Notes: generated by a model from the sequence alone, not told the origin. A stretch of 64,000 nt of DNA from an uncultured Roseicyclus sp. (GCA_947494975.1 CANLXA010000003.1:310001-374000), one strand, 5' to 3'; shown: positions 17,969 through 28,030, counted from the first letter of the stretch. Made by a program: numbers and translations.

Positions 17969-18577
17969 TCAGAAACGTAGCCCGGCCCGCAGCGTCAGCG
18001 TGTTCACATCGGCTTCGTAGGAGAAGCCCGGCCGCTCGCCTTCAAGCTGCCGTCCGGTGTAATCGACGCCAAGGAAAATACTCTCGGTCAGGTTGTATTC
18101 GGCGCCGACACCATAGTTGAACCCGCTCATGTCGAAGCTGGTCACGTCTGTCGCGTCGCCGGTGGAATACCCCAGCGCGCCATAGACCATCGCGGCGTCA
18201 CTCAGCGCGTAGCCAAGGCGTGCGCGGATATCGAGGACCGAGTCCATGGTGAAGCCGGTTGTGGCGTCGACAAGGTCGATATGAAGATAGCGGATCTCGC
18301 CGCCATACACCAAAGCACCTTCCTGAATATTGTAGCCCGCGAAAGCACCGAACACCGTGTCGTTGTCGATATTGAAAGACTCAGGCGGATCACCGTCTTC
18401 GATTTCTGCACCGCTGGTCTGCGAATGGCCATACTCGAGACCGACATAGAACCCTTCGAACGGGTCATCGGCGGCCACAACGACAGGCGGCGGAGGTGGG
18501 GGGACGTCGACCGGGCCCGCAAAGGCGGCGGTCGTCGACAGGATCAGTGCGGTAGTCGTGAGCGTGATGCGTGTCAT
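17969..18577 (-). CDS. Small outer membrane beta-barrel protein (paralog 2)
   Basis: A 202-residue outer membrane protein clearly paralogous to the product of the gene at 17131: signal peptide MTRITLTTTALILSTTAAFA, Pro-rich stretch GPVDVPPPPPPVVV, shared FYVGLEYG, FGAFAGYN, VYGGEIRYLH and YNLTES blocks, and a C-terminal LRAGLRF with terminal Phe. It lacks the two Cys of paralog 1. Transcribed in the same direction with its own terminator and the shared upstream motif, so each copy has its own promoter. Confidence 0.88.
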   Translation of the reverse strand: MTRITLTTTALILSTTAAFAGPVDVPPPPPPVVVAADDPFEGFYVGLEYGHSQTSGAEIEDGDPPESFNIDNDTVFGAFAGYNIQEGALVYGGEIRYLHIDLVDATTGFTMDSVLDIRARLGYALSDAAMVYGALGYSTGDATDVTSFDMSGFNYGVGAEYNLTESIFLGVDYTGRQLEGERPGFSYEADVNTLTLRAGLRF

Positions 18578-18679
18578 GATCGGCTCCTGGGAAAACGTGT
18601 CATATAATGCAGCGGTGATATCAGATCTCCCGCAGAGACGACACTGGAGCAGCGCTATGACCAGCGAAGCGGAGGAATT

Positions 18680-18699
18680 GTGTTGCCAGACGCACACAG
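18680..18699 (-). repeat. Upstream motif shared with the first OMP paralog
   Basis: GTGTTGCCAGACGCACACAG (plus strand), 103 nt upstream of the start of paralog 2. It is the partner of the motif at 17857-17876. Confidence 0.6.
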
Positions 18700-18750
18700 C
18701 GCCCGCTTAGTGCCGTGAAACCGGTTATGATCGGCGGCGGGGGGTCTGCG

Positions 18751-19548
18751 TTAAAGTCCCGCGGCCTTCGCCGCATTCCACAGCGCGTCCATTTCCGCCA
18801 GATCGCTTTGATCCGCACTTGAAGAACGCTTTGCAAGTTGTTGTTCTATATACTGGAAGCGACGAACGAATTTGGCGTTGGCGCTTCGCAATGCCACCTC
18901 CGGGTCCACCTTCAGGTGACGCGCCAGATTGGCCATCACGAACAGCAGGTCCCCCATTTCCTCGGTGATCTTGTCCTGCGGCAGCGTCCCACGCGCCTCG
19001 GCCAATTCACGGGCCTCTTCCGCGATCTTGTCGATGACCATACCGATCTCGGGCCAGTCGAACCCGACCCGTGCCGCGCGTTTCTGGAGTTTTTCGGCCC
19101 GCATCAGGGCGGGCAGGCCAACCGCCACGTCGTCCAGCACGCCGCTCCGCGCCTTGGCGGCGCGCTCGGCGGCCTTCACGCTTTCCCAATCCGCCACCTG
19201 CTGCTCGGCGGATTTCGCGTTGCTCTCCGCGCCGAACACATGGGGGTGGCGGGCGATCATCTTGTCGCCAATTGCGCGCGCCACATCGTCGAAATCAAAC
19301 AGCCCCTCGTCTTCTGCCATCTGAGCGTGGAAGATCGATTGGAACAGAAGATCGCCAAGCTCTCCCTTCAACTCGTCCCAGGCTTCGCGATCAATCGCGT
19401 CGGCGACCTCGTAGGCTTCTTCGATCGTGTAGGGGGCGATGGTAGCGAAGCTTTGCTCCACATCCCACGGGCATCCGTGAACGGGGTCGCGCAGGCGGGC
19501 CATGATGGCGCGCAGCCGGCGTATCGGATCGTCAGGCAAGCTTTCCAT
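18751..19548 (-). CDS. mazG: MazG, nucleoside triphosphate pyrophosphohydrolase
   Basis: MazG hydrolyses nucleoside triphosphates to monophosphates and pyrophosphate, and lowers ppGpp stress signals in E. coli. The 265-residue protein has both MazG domains: the first with CPWD, YTIEEAYEVADAI and ELGDLLFQ metal-binding motifs, the second with EEARELAEA and EEMGDLLFVMANLARHL. The start MESLPDDPIRRLRAIM at 19548 fits the family length; 29 further in-frame upstream codons look non-coding. Confidence 0.95.
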   Translation of the reverse strand: MESLPDDPIRRLRAIMARLRDPVHGCPWDVEQSFATIAPYTIEEAYEVADAIDREAWDELKGELGDLLFQSIFHAQMAEDEGLFDFDDVARAIGDKMIARHPHVFGAESNAKSAEQQVADWESVKAAERAAKARSGVLDDVAVGLPALMRAEKLQKRAARVGFDWPEIGMVIDKIAEEARELAEARGTLPQDKITEEMGDLLFVMANLARHLKVDPEVALRSANAKFVRRFQYIEQQLAKRSSSADQSDLAEMDALWNAAKAAGL

Positions 19549-19704
19549 GGCGAAAGGGATGCGCGAACGGGCGGGGCGGAGCAAGGGGGTGGTGATTCGT
19601 TTCGAACGGTCCCGCTTCCCCCGTATTGCTGACATCTCACCTATTGCGCCGCCCCGCGCGTCCGTAGAAGCTGCCGCTCAGCCATTCGCAAAAGGTCATC
19701 GCCC

Positions 19705-20865
19705 ATGCCCGTCATCAATTCCATCGCCGCAATGTCTGACGAGATGAAGACCTGGCGCAGGCATCTGCACGCGCATCCGGAGTTGAATTTTGACTGCCAC
19801 GAGACGGCGGCCTTCGTGGCAGAGCGATTGAGGGAGTTCGGAATCACCGACATTCACACCGGCATCGCCACCAGCGGGCTTGTGGCGATCATCGATAGCG
19901 GCCGGCCCGGCCCGACCATCGGCCTGCGCGCGGATATGGACGCGCTTCCGATGACCGAGATTACCGGGGCGGATCACGCCTCGACCATTGACGGCAAGAT
20001 GCATGCCTGCGGCCATGACGGCCACACCACGATGCTTCTGGGTGCCGCAAAATACCTTGCCGAGACGCAGCGCTTTGCAGGCCGGGTGGCGCTGATCTTC
20101 CAGCCGGCCGAAGAGGATGGCGGCGGCGGCGAGGTCATGGTGCAGGAGGGCATCATGGACCGGTTCGGCATCGACCGGGTCTTTGCCATCCACAATGTGC
20201 CCGGCGTGCCGGAGGGCGAATTTTTCACCACCCCCGGCCCGATCATGGCGGCGGTGGACACGGTCCATGTCCACATCACGGGCAGGGGCGGGCACGGCGC
20301 CTATCCTCATGAAACCATTGATCCAATCCCGCCTGCCATTGCCATCGCGCAAGCCTTCGGAACCATTGTCTCGCGCAACCATCGATCGCTGGACGATCTG
20401 GTTGTGTCGGTCACGCAGATCCATTCCGGCTCGGCCAGCAATGTCATCCCCGGCGAGGCCTATCTGAACGGCACGATCCGCACCTTTGACCCCGAGATAC
20501 AGGATATGGTGGAGCGCCGGATGAACGAGATCGTGACCGGGATCGCCGCCGCCTTTGGCGTGGAGGTGAAGATTGAATACGAACGGGGCTACCCGGCAAC
20601 GATCAACGATGCCGAGCAGACCGCCTTTGCCGTCGATGCGGCGCGGGACGTGGTGGGCGCAGACGCAGTGATGGACAATGCCGGCCGCGAGATGGGGGCG
20701 GAGGATTTCGCCTACATGCTGCAAGCCCGCCCGGGCGCCTATCTGTTCCTCGGCGCGGGTGAGGGCGCGGGGCTGCACCACCCGGCCTATGATTTCAACG
20801 ACGAGATTTCCGCGCTTGGGGCGAGCTTCTTCGCGCGGGTCGTGGAAACGGCGCAACCGGCATGA
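19705..20865 (+). CDS. M20 family amidohydrolase (hippurate hydrolase-like)
   Basis: A 386-residue metallopeptidase-fold hydrolase of the M20D group, which removes acyl groups from amino acids such as N-acetyl or N-benzoyl derivatives. Metal-ligand motifs HACGHDGHTTMLLGA and PAEEDGGGGEVMV are intact, and MGAEDFAYMLQARPGAYLFLGAG near the C-terminus carries the final metal ligands. The DMDALPM segment is also typical. It is divergent from mazG and followed after 25 nt by a DUF2254 gene on the same strand. Confidence 0.92.
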   Translation: MPVINSIAAMSDEMKTWRRHLHAHPELNFDCHETAAFVAERLREFGITDIHTGIATSGLVAIIDSGRPGPTIGLRADMDALPMTEITGADHASTIDGKMHACGHDGHTTMLLGAAKYLAETQRFAGRVALIFQPAEEDGGGGEVMVQEGIMDRFGIDRVFAIHNVPGVPEGEFFTTPGPIMAAVDTVHVHITGRGGHGAYPHETIDPIPPAIAIAQAFGTIVSRNHRSLDDLVVSVTQIHSGSASNVIPGEAYLNGTIRTFDPEIQDMVERRMNEIVTGIAAAFGVEVKIEYERGYPATINDAEQTAFAVDAARDVVGADAVMDNAGREMGAEDFAYMLQARPGAYLFLGAGEGAGLHHPAYDFNDEISALGASFFARVVETAQPA

Positions 20866-20890
20866 TGCGAGTGTCGCCGGAGCGGATGGC

Positions 20891-22123
20891 ATGATCGGCA
20901 AGTGGCTCTGGATGCTGCGCAGCGTTCTGCGGCGGCTCTGGGTGCGGGTGGGGGCCTTTGCCGTGTTGGCCATTGCCACCGCTGCCTCTGCTCCCGCACT
21001 CGCGCCCACGGTGCCCGACGGGTGGACCGAGATCCTCGGCTCGAACGCCGTGGACCAGGTGCTCGGCATCCTTGCTTCCTCGATGCTGGCGGTCACCACC
21101 TTTTCACTGTCCATCGCGGTCAACGCCTTCACCGCTGCCGCCGGCAGTGCAACACCGCGGGCCATCGCGCTGTTGCAGGAGGATCATACGACGCAGACAA
21201 CGCTCGCCACGTTCCTGGGCGCGTTCGTCTATTCAATCGTGGCGATCATCGGTCTGAATGCCGGGTATTACAGCGATGGCGGGCGGTTCGTCCTGTTCGC
21301 GAGCACCGTGATCGTGGTGGGGTTTGTGGTTGTGGCGCTTCTGCGCTGGATTGCCTACCTGCCGGATTTCGGGCGGATGCAGAACACGCTGAACCGGGTG
21401 GAGGAGGCGGCGCGTGACGCATTGACCACGCGGCTGGCGGCGCCGTTCATGGGCGGGCATGCCAGCGACGGGTCGGTGCCCGATGGCAGCCACGGGATCC
21501 TCTCGCAATCCACCGGCTACGTGCAGCATGTTGATATGCAGGAGCTTCAGGATTGGGCAGAGGACGCGGGCGCGCAGATCTGGCTTGCCGCGTTCCCGGG
21601 GGATTTCGTGCATCCGGCCACGCCACTTGTTCACGTGTTGGGCGACGCGCCAGATGATCGCGCGCAAACGCGGATCCGCGACGCCCTGACGATTGAACGG
21701 GCGCGGACTTTCGATCAGGATCCACGCTTCGGCATGATCGTCTTCGCCGAAATCGCCTCTCGCGCCGTGTCGCCGGGGATCAACGATCCCGGCACGGCGA
21801 TCGCGGTGATCGGGCGGCAATTGGCGGTGCTGGCCGAGTGGACCGGGCAAGACGGCCCGGAGGTGGATTTCCCGCGCCTGCATGTGGCCGCCCTTGATCC
21901 GGCGGAGATGTTGGATCTTGCCTTCCGGGGCATTGCCCGGGACGGGCGGGGGATGTCAGAGGTTCAGGTACATCTGATCCGTGCGCTAAGGGCGCTGGCG
22001 GCCTGCGCGCCCGAGGTTTATGGCCCGGCGGCTGAGGCCTTCTTGCAAGATATCCGCGACGGCGCCGATGCCGCTGACCTGAGCGATTGGGATCGCACAC
22101 GGATCGCTCAGGCGTTCGGATAG
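20891..22123 (+). CDS. DUF2254 family membrane protein
   Basis: A 410-residue protein with N-terminal membrane helices (about residues 19-40, 60-80, 105-125 and 135-155) and a large soluble C-terminal domain containing FGMIVFAEIASRAVSPGINDPGTA, a motif typical of DUF2254 proteins, whose function is unknown. The start MIGKWLWMLR at 20891 follows the M20 gene by 25 nt; the same frame is open further upstream through that gene and is not used. Convergent with the flavin reductase gene. Confidence 0.85.
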   Translation: MIGKWLWMLRSVLRRLWVRVGAFAVLAIATAASAPALAPTVPDGWTEILGSNAVDQVLGILASSMLAVTTFSLSIAVNAFTAAAGSATPRAIALLQEDHTTQTTLATFLGAFVYSIVAIIGLNAGYYSDGGRFVLFASTVIVVGFVVVALLRWIAYLPDFGRMQNTLNRVEEAARDALTTRLAAPFMGGHASDGSVPDGSHGILSQSTGYVQHVDMQELQDWAEDAGAQIWLAAFPGDFVHPATPLVHVLGDAPDDRAQTRIRDALTIERARTFDQDPRFGMIVFAEIASRAVSPGINDPGTAIAVIGRQLAVLAEWTGQDGPEVDFPRLHVAALDPAEMLDLAFRGIARDGRGMSEVQVHLIRALRALAACAPEVYGPAAEAFLQDIRDGADAADLSDWDRTRIAQAFG

Positions 22124-22220
22124 AGGGGGCAACCGTCGACTGAGCGTGGAGCGGCGGTTGCTGCGGCACGTGGCTGGTGCCATCTTGGCGACGATGCGGG
22201 CGGGGCCGTTCGGTACGCCG

Positions 22221-22727
22221 TCAATGATCCTCGGCACGCAGGTATTTGCGCATTCCGTAGAGCAATGGTTCGCCTTCGGGCGCGACACGGACGGCCTCGA
22301 CCGCGCCGATGCATATATGGTGCGTGCCGTGTTGTTCTGCCGAGATCAGGCGGCAATCGAAGTTGACCAGCGCTTCGGGCAGGGTGGGCGCGCCGGTGGC
22401 CATCGTGTGCACCGTCACGGCATTGAACTTGTCGCCGCCGGGCGGCGGCCTGCGGGACGAGAACACATCCGAGATATCGGTCTGACCGATGGCCAGCACG
22501 TTGATGCAGAAGCACTTGTTTTCCAGCACCAGCGGCAGGGCGGAGGATGAGGCATTCAGGCATGTCAGCATTGTGGGCGTGTCGCCGTCCGCCGAGATCG
22601 ACGTCATCGCAGAAACCGTAACACCGCCCCGACCCGCCGGGCCATCGGTCGTGACCACGGAAACCGAGGCCGCGGCACGGCTCATCCCTTCGAGAAAGCT
22701 CGCCTTGAGATCACGTGTGTCGGACAT
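22221..22727 (-). CDS. Flavin reductase-like domain protein
   Basis: A 168-residue FMN-binding split-barrel protein of the flavin reductase (HpaC-like) family, which reduces free FMN or FAD with NAD(P)H for partner monooxygenases. Typical motifs are the N-terminal AAASVSVVTTDG, GVTVSAMTSIS, the LVLENKCFCINVLA segment and NFDCRLISAEQHGTHHICIG. No monooxygenase gene is nearby. It is divergent from speB. Confidence 0.88.
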   Translation of the reverse strand: MSDTRDLKASFLEGMSRAAASVSVVTTDGPAGRGGVTVSAMTSISADGDTPTMLTCLNASSSALPLVLENKCFCINVLAIGQTDISDVFSSRRPPPGGDKFNAVTVHTMATGAPTLPEALVNFDCRLISAEQHGTHHICIGAVEAVRVAPEGEPLLYGMRKYLRAEDH

Positions 22728-22857
22728 GTTTGCCTCTCCTGCTCGCGGGCCGGACCATCGCGCACCCGGAACACGCGCACAAGATGGATCAATTCTGGGC
22801 TGCGTCCCGGAAAAACTGCGCTATAGGTCGGGCAGATGGCAGATCACGGGGACGCAG

Positions 22858-23820
22858 ATGGCGCTGGAAGACGCAAAGAACGAGGTGGACGGCGCGGTGA
22901 CGCGGTCGGAGTTGAAGGGGCTGGCCTTCGAGAATGCCTTCGCCGGTGCGCCATCGTTCCTGCGGCGCAAATACACCAAGGATCTGGCGGGCGTCGATGT
23001 GGCCGTGACCGGCATTCCGTTTGATCAGGCCGTCACCAACCGTCCCGGCACGCGATTGGCCCCCCGCGCGATCCGCGAGGCGTCTTCGTTGCAACCCTTC
23101 GATCCGCCATATGGCTGGGACGGGTATTCGCCGCTGGAGGCGCTGGCGGTGGCCGATTACGGCGATATGGCCTTCGACTATGCCCATACGGCGGATGTGC
23201 CGGCCCGGATCGAGGCGCATATCGCGGGTATCCTAGGGGCGGGCACCGCCGCGATCACCCTTGGGGGCGATCACTCGGTCACGCTGCCGATCCTGCGCGC
23301 CCACGCGGCGGTACATGGGCCCCTGGCGCTCATCCAGATGGATGCCCATACCGATACCTGGCCCGATAACGATGCGACCCGGATCGATCACGGCACATTT
23401 TGTTACACGGCCGTGAAGGAGGGGCTGATCGATGTGGCGCGGTCGTCCCATATCGGCATTCGCACCGTGGTTGAGGATAATCTCGGTATCCACATCCACG
23501 ATGCGCGGGAGGTGCATGAACACGGCGCATCGGAGGTCGCAGCCGCCGCCAAGGCACGGGCGGGTAACGCGCCGGTCTATCTCAGCTTCGATATCGACGC
23601 GCTGGATCCGGCCTTTGCGCCCGGCACCGGCACACCGGTCTGGGGCGGGTTGTCCAGCGGGCAGGCGGCGATCCTTTTGCGCGATCTGGCCGGGATCAAC
23701 CTGGTCGGCGGCGATGTGGTGGAGGTCTCTCCACCCTTCGACAATGCCGCCATCACCGCCGTTGCGGGCGCACATGTGGCGATGGAGTTGCTGTGCCTGT
23801 GGGGCTGGACCCGGCGTTGA
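22858..23820 (+). CDS. speB: Agmatinase (ureohydrolase family)
   Basis: A 320-residue ureohydrolase with all manganese-binding motifs: GGDHSVTLP, QMDAHTDTW, and SFDIDALDPAFAPGTGTP. Length and the C-terminal GGDVVEVSPPFDNAAITAVAG favour agmatinase, which cleaves agmatine to putrescine and urea, over arginase; guanidinobutyrase or guanidinopropionase cannot be excluded. The start MALEDAKNEVDG at 22858 fits the family. The frame is open further upstream, opposite the flavin reductase gene, but that part is not coding. Confidence 0.87.
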   Translation: MALEDAKNEVDGAVTRSELKGLAFENAFAGAPSFLRRKYTKDLAGVDVAVTGIPFDQAVTNRPGTRLAPRAIREASSLQPFDPPYGWDGYSPLEALAVADYGDMAFDYAHTADVPARIEAHIAGILGAGTAAITLGGDHSVTLPILRAHAAVHGPLALIQMDAHTDTWPDNDATRIDHGTFCYTAVKEGLIDVARSSHIGIRTVVEDNLGIHIHDAREVHEHGASEVAAAAKARAGNAPVYLSFDIDALDPAFAPGTGTPVWGGLSSGQAAILLRDLAGINLVGGDVVEVSPPFDNAAITAVAGAHVAMELLCLWGWTRR

Positions 23821-23908
23821 TCCGTCGGCTGCCACACAAAGTTCACTGGCTCCGCTCCCGCGCAACGCTTACATAGGCGATACGCACGCCGTCATCGGGG
23901 CCTGTCCC

Positions 23909-24850
23909 ATGCCAAATCGCCGCCGTCGCACACCCGGAACCCGCGCCGTTGCACGGGAGATCTCCTATGCATCTTCCGCCGCCTCCAAGGGTGGGCGCGC
24001 GATGATCCGGGTGATGGAAAACACGACCGGGCGGATGCGTCTGATCAAGAAGGCCGACGGCTATGATGCCGAGGTGCGCCGGGGGCGCGATTTCTGGCAG
24101 GTGATGGTGGAACGCTTTGGCCTTGATCTAAAGGTTGTCGGCGGCAGCCTGTCCAATATCCCGGCCGAGGGCCCCGTGATCCTGATCGCGAACCACCCCT
24201 ATGGCATTCTGGACGGTTTGATCATGGGCCATATCCTGGCCGAGGCGCGGGGCGATTTCCGCATTCTGGCCCATCAGGTCTTCCGCAAGGCCGAGGATCT
24301 CGACAAGATCATTCTGCCGGTCAGTTTCGATCAGAGCAATGAGGCGCTGGCGCAGAATCTCGGCACTCGCAAGGAGGCCTTGCGCTACTTGGCCGATGGC
24401 GGCGCGATTGGCATCTTTCCCGGCGGCACCGTCTCCACCCCCGCCAAACCGTTCGGGCGGCCGATGGATCCGAAATGGCGCAGCTTCACCGCACGCATGA
24501 TCGCGAAATCCGAGGCCACCGTGGTGCCCATCTTCTTCGTCGGTCACAACTCGCGGCTGTTCCAGTTGATGAGCCACCTGCACCAGACGCTGCGGATGGG
24601 GATGCTGATCAAGGAATTCAAGGCGCGCACCAATTCGCCCGTCGAAATCGTGGTGGGGGACCCGATCCCGCGAGCGGATTTGGACGCGGTGGCGGGGGAC
24701 GCAAAATCGATGATGGAATTCCTGCGCGAAACCACATATTCGCTGAGCCCCGGGCCGATGGATCCGCGAGCGCATGGGTTCGAGTTCGAGGAACAGCACC
24801 GGGATGGCGCGGAAAGGCCGTTCAGGAAGACATTCAGGGAACGCTACTGA
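23909..24850 (+). CDS. Lysophospholipid acyltransferase (PlsC-like) family protein
   Basis: A 313-residue acyltransferase. The catalytic HX4D motif is NHPYGILDG, and a second conserved block is [12 protein letters not shown], which places it in the glycerophospholipid acyltransferase superfamily as used for phospholipid or ornithine lipid synthesis. The N-terminus is basic ([18 protein letters not shown]). Start at 23909 is the first ATG after the agmatinase gene. Its stop overlaps the murI start by TGATG, so the two are translationally coupled. Confidence 0.85.
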   Translation: MPNRRRRTPGTRAVAREISYASSAASKGGRAMIRVMENTTGRMRLIKKADGYDAEVRRGRDFWQVMVERFGLDLKVVGGSLSNIPAEGPVILIANHPYGILDGLIMGHILAEARGDFRILAHQVFRKAEDLDKIILPVSFDQSNEALAQNLGTRKEALRYLADGGAIGIFPGGTVSTPAKPFGRPMDPKWRSFTARMIAKSEATVVPIFFVGHNSRLFQLMSHLHQTLRMGMLIKEFKARTNSPVEIVVGDPIPRADLDAVAGDAKSMMEFLRETTYSLSPGPMDPRAHGFEFEEQHRDGAERPFRKTFRERY

Positions 24851-25662
24851 TGGCGGTTGGCATTTTCGATTCAGGATTGGGCGGATTGACCGTGCTGGAC
24901 GCCGTGCAGAAGCGCCTGCCGGATCTGCCACTGATCTATCTGGGCGACAACGCCCACACGCCTTATGGCGTTCGTGAAGCCGATGATATCTACAATCTGT
25001 CGACAGCTGGTGTGCAGGCGCTGTTCGACAAGGGCTGTGATCTGGTGATTCTGGCCTGCAATACGGCCTCGGCCGCCGCGCTCCGCCGGATGCAGGAGGG
25101 TTGGGTGCCCGAGGACAAGCGCGTTTTGGGTGTCTTCGTGCCGCTGATCGAGGCCCTGACAGAGCGGCAATGGGGGGACAATTCCCCGCCCCGCGAAGTG
25201 GGGGTCAAGGAAGTGGCGTTGTTTGCGACGCCCACCACGGTCTCCTCCCGCGCGTTCCAGCGTGAATTGGCCTTCCGCGCCATCGGCGTTGATGTGGAGG
25301 CGCAGCCCTGTGGCGGTGTTGTCGATGCGATTGAGCAGGGCGACATGATCCTGGCCGAGGCGCTGGTGCGCTCGCATGTGGAGGCGCTGCAACGGCGGAT
25401 GCCGAAGCCGCAGGCCGCGATCCTGGGCTGCACCCATTATCCGTTGGTCGAAGATGTGTTCCGCGACGCGTTGGGAGCGGACGTAGCCGTTTACTCGCAA
25501 CCGTCCCTGGTGGCCGACAGCCTCGCCGACTACCTGGAGCGGCGTCCCAACATGATCGGCAGCGGGGAGCCGGGATTCTACACGTCGGGCGATCCCAAAT
25601 CGGTGGAATCGAAGGCAACCCTGTTTCTTCGGCGGAAAATCTCCTTCGAGACGCTGGAATAG
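24850..25662 (+). CDS. murI: MurI, glutamate racemase
   Basis: MurI makes D-glutamate for peptidoglycan. The 270-residue protein begins [16 protein letters not shown] and has both catalytic cysteines, Cys70 in ILACNTASA and the second in ILGCTHYPL, with the [11 protein letters not shown] motif. Length is typical (about 270). It overlaps the acyltransferase stop and is followed 57 nt later by a gene for an exported protein. Confidence 0.97.
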   Translation: MAVGIFDSGLGGLTVLDAVQKRLPDLPLIYLGDNAHTPYGVREADDIYNLSTAGVQALFDKGCDLVILACNTASAAALRRMQEGWVPEDKRVLGVFVPLIEALTERQWGDNSPPREVGVKEVALFATPTTVSSRAFQRELAFRAIGVDVEAQPCGGVVDAIEQGDMILAEALVRSHVEALQRRMPKPQAAILGCTHYPLVEDVFRDALGADVAVYSQPSLVADSLADYLERRPNMIGSGEPGFYTSGDPKSVESKATLFLRRKISFETLE

Positions 25663-25719
25663 GCTGTGCTGTTCGGGGCGGGGCGCGGCGATGCTAGGCT
25701 GCGCGGCACCGGAGGTCCC

Positions 25720-26295
25720 ATGCGTCTGCTGTCCCTTGCCTGCCTAGTGTTCATGACCAATCCCGGCCTGGCCGATGTGCCGGTCCTGAGCGTTCCGCCC
25801 GTCGTTCCGGCGTCGTCCGACGCTGACCGGGCCGATCCGATCGCCTGGCAAGCCGCCATGCCATCACTGGCCATCGAGGCCGCCTTTCTGGCGCAGAAGG
25901 ACAATCGCGGCCCGAATGGCGAGCACCTGCAGCGGGCCGACAATATCTATGTCAGCGGCGAAGAGGTGTATTTCTACGTCTCCATGGCCAATGTGGCCCG
26001 CGATCCGGCGACGGGGCCGGATGCGGCCTTTGCCATCCATTTGCGCGCCCAGATCCGGGGAGAAGACGGTGCGCCGCTGATGGATTGGATGGATGTCCAC
26101 ACCTATACGGGCAACATGAGTATTGAGGCGGATGACCCGGAATACTTCCAGAACTGGGTAACGGGCGGGCTGGGGCCCGAATTGCCGCCGGGGCGGTATC
26201 AGCTGGCGCTGGAATTCACCGATAGGGTGCGCACGGAGGTGACGGCGCAGGCCCCGGTCGAAGTGATCTTCGATCTGTTATACGCCGATCAATAA
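25720..26295 (+). CDS. Exported hypothetical protein
   Basis: A 191-residue protein with a signal peptide (MRLLSLACLVFMTNPGLA) and a mature domain rich in beta-strand, containing ADNIYVSGEEVYFYVSMANVAR and PPGRYQLALEFTDR. This is reminiscent of immunoglobulin-like periplasmic proteins, but no family is recognised. The start is chosen at 25720 because of an upstream GGAGG 6 nt away; a longer frame to 25666 begins in the murI spacer. Likely periplasmic. Confidence 0.75.
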   Translation: MRLLSLACLVFMTNPGLADVPVLSVPPVVPASSDADRADPIAWQAAMPSLAIEAAFLAQKDNRGPNGEHLQRADNIYVSGEEVYFYVSMANVARDPATGPDAAFAIHLRAQIRGEDGAPLMDWMDVHTYTGNMSIEADDPEYFQNWVTGGLGPELPPGRYQLALEFTDRVRTEVTAQAPVEVIFDLLYADQ

Positions 26296-26361
26296 GCTTG
26301 ATTTGAACCGCCGACCCTTTTGCCGTAGACCGCGCGAAACCTGTGGCAGAGGGCCGATCCC

Positions 26362-27390
26362 ATGACCAAGAGCATCGCGATTCTCGGCGCGTCGGGCTAT
26401 ACCGGCGCCGAGTTGTGCAGACTGATCCAGACCCATCCCGACATGGAGATCGTCGCCCTGACGGGCGACCGCAAGGCGGGCCAGCCCATGGCCTCCGTCT
26501 ATCCGTTCCTGCGCAATGCGGGTTTGCCGGATCTTACCCGAATTGAGGATGTGGATTTCTCTGGGGTTGATTTGGCATTCTGCGCCTTACCACATGCCAC
26601 ATCCCAGAGCGTTATCAAGGATTTGCCCGATGATCTTAAAGTTGTGGACTTATCCGCGGACTTCAGGCTGCGCGATCCGGCGGCCTATGCCAAATGGTAC
26701 GGCAAAACCCATGACGCGCCGGAGCTGCAAAAACAGGCGGTTTACGGCCTGACGGAGTTCTATCGCGAGGAGATCAGGGGCGCGCGGCTGGTGGCCGGCA
26801 CCGGGTGCAACGCGGCGACCGGTCAATTCGCCCTCAGGCCCCTGATCGCCGGCGGGCTGATCGACCTCGATGACATCATTCTCGACCTGATCTGCGGCGT
26901 GTCTGGCGCGGGGCGGAGTTTGAAGGAGAATCTGCTCCATGCCGAGTTGAGCGAGGGCACACATGCCTATGCCTTGGGTGGCACGCATCGGCATCTGGGC
27001 GAGTTTGATCAGGAGTTCTCCGCCATCGCCGGACGCACGGTCGAAATTCAGTTCACGCCGCATCTGGCGCCGTTCAACCGCGGCATCCTTGCGACATGTT
27101 ATGTGAAGGGCGATGCGGAGGCGATCCATTCGGCCCTTGTTGATGCGTATCAACGCGAGCCGTTCATCGAGGTGCTACCGATCGGCGCGGCCCCCTCGAC
27201 ACATGACGTGCGGGGCACCAATTATTGCCATGTGGGCGTCACGGGCGACCGCCGCCCGGGTCGGGCCATCGTGGTCGCGGCGTTAGACAATTTGTGCAAA
27301 GGCTCCTCAGGGCAGGCGATCCAGAACGCCAACCTGATGCTGGGGCTGGAGGAAACCACGGGCCTGATGGGGCTGGGTGTGTTCCCGTAA
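26362..27390 (+). CDS. argC: ArgC, N-acetyl-gamma-glutamyl-phosphate reductase
   Basis: ArgC performs the NADPH-dependent third step of arginine synthesis, reducing N-acetyl-glutamyl phosphate. The 342-residue protein is the type 1 form with the nucleotide-binding start [18 protein letters not shown], catalytic Cys149 in [10 protein letters not shown] and the C-terminal [17 protein letters not shown]. It is followed after 9 nt by ccmE, so the two may share a transcript despite unrelated roles. Confidence 0.97.
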   Translation: MTKSIAILGASGYTGAELCRLIQTHPDMEIVALTGDRKAGQPMASVYPFLRNAGLPDLTRIEDVDFSGVDLAFCALPHATSQSVIKDLPDDLKVVDLSADFRLRDPAAYAKWYGKTHDAPELQKQAVYGLTEFYREEIRGARLVAGTGCNAATGQFALRPLIAGGLIDLDDIILDLICGVSGAGRSLKENLLHAELSEGTHAYALGGTHRHLGEFDQEFSAIAGRTVEIQFTPHLAPFNRGILATCYVKGDAEAIHSALVDAYQREPFIEVLPIGAAPSTHDVRGTNYCHVGVTGDRRPGRAIVVAALDNLCKGSSGQAIQNANLMLGLEETTGLMGLGVFP

Positions 27391-27399
27391 GGAGGGGCG

Positions 27400-27846
27400 A
27401 TGCGAGGGCTGAAGAAGCAAAGGCGGATCCAGATCATCATGCTGGCGACTGTGGCACTTGTCCTGTCGACGGCCCTGATCGGCTATGCCCTGCGCGACGG
27501 CATAAACTTCTTCCGTCCGCCCGCCGAGATCGTCGAGAACCCGCCGCCGCCCACGGAAGTGTTCCGGATCGGGGGGCTGGTCGAGGAAGGCAGCCTGGTG
27601 CGTGGGCAGGGCGAGACGATCACCTTCGCTGTCACCGATGGGGCGGCCTCCATCCCCGTGACTTATACCGGCGTGTTGCCGGACCTCTTCGGCGAGGGCG
27701 AAGGGATGGTTGGCACGGGGAGCCTCGTGAACGGCGTCTTCGAGGCGACCGAGATCCTTGCCCGCCATGATGAGACCTATATGCCGGCGGAAGTGATCGA
27801 GGCGTTGCAGGATCAGGGCGTCTACCGCGATCCGGGCGAGAGCTGA
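27400..27846 (+). CDS. ccmE: CcmE, periplasmic haem chaperone for cytochrome c maturation
   Basis: CcmE carries haem covalently and passes it to apocytochromes c in the periplasm. The 148-residue protein has an N-terminal membrane anchor (about residues 10-31), an OB-fold domain with FRIGGLVEEGSLVRG, and the haem-binding His123 with Tyr127 in ARHDETYMP. The other ccm genes are not in the window. It supports the haem-c enzymes of the organism, for example the di-haem peroxidase later in this window. Confidence 0.95.
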   Translation: MRGLKKQRRIQIIMLATVALVLSTALIGYALRDGINFFRPPAEIVENPPPPTEVFRIGGLVEEGSLVRGQGETITFAVTDGAASIPVTYTGVLPDLFGEGEGMVGTGSLVNGVFEATEILARHDETYMPAEVIEALQDQGVYRDPGES

Positions 27847-28000
27847 GCTTTCCATTCATTGACGGAGCGCTCCCGTGCTTGGGCGGATGCCCGTTGGGCA
27901 CCGCCCGTCGCTTTGGGCGTGGCGCAAAGGGCGGCCTTCGGCCCCGGCTTCGCGCGGGCGCGTGAACTGCGACTGGACCCGCTTGGGGTGACGACAGGTG

Positions 28001-28030
28001 CCTCCGGCGGGAGTTTTTGGCCAAGATGAA
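28001..28030. repeat. Hairpin plus T-run intergenic element (Rhodobacteraceae-type)
   Basis: CCTCCGGCGGGAGTTTTTGG followed by CCAAGATGAA. It forms a short CTCC/GGAG hairpin with a five-T run and could end the ccmE transcript. It resembles two other intergenic sites in this window (49151-49194 and 52728-52770) by hairpin plus TATTT/TTTTT design. Such elements recur in Rhodobacteraceae genomes by my recollection. The rest of the 261-nt gap 27847-28107 is GC-rich with no other feature I can name. Confidence 0.5.

Noticed and set aside
17752-18697. Long in-frame N-terminal extensions of the two small outer membrane proteins
   Set aside because: They would place residues before good signal peptides. 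The matching motif there is better read as promoter or leader DNA.
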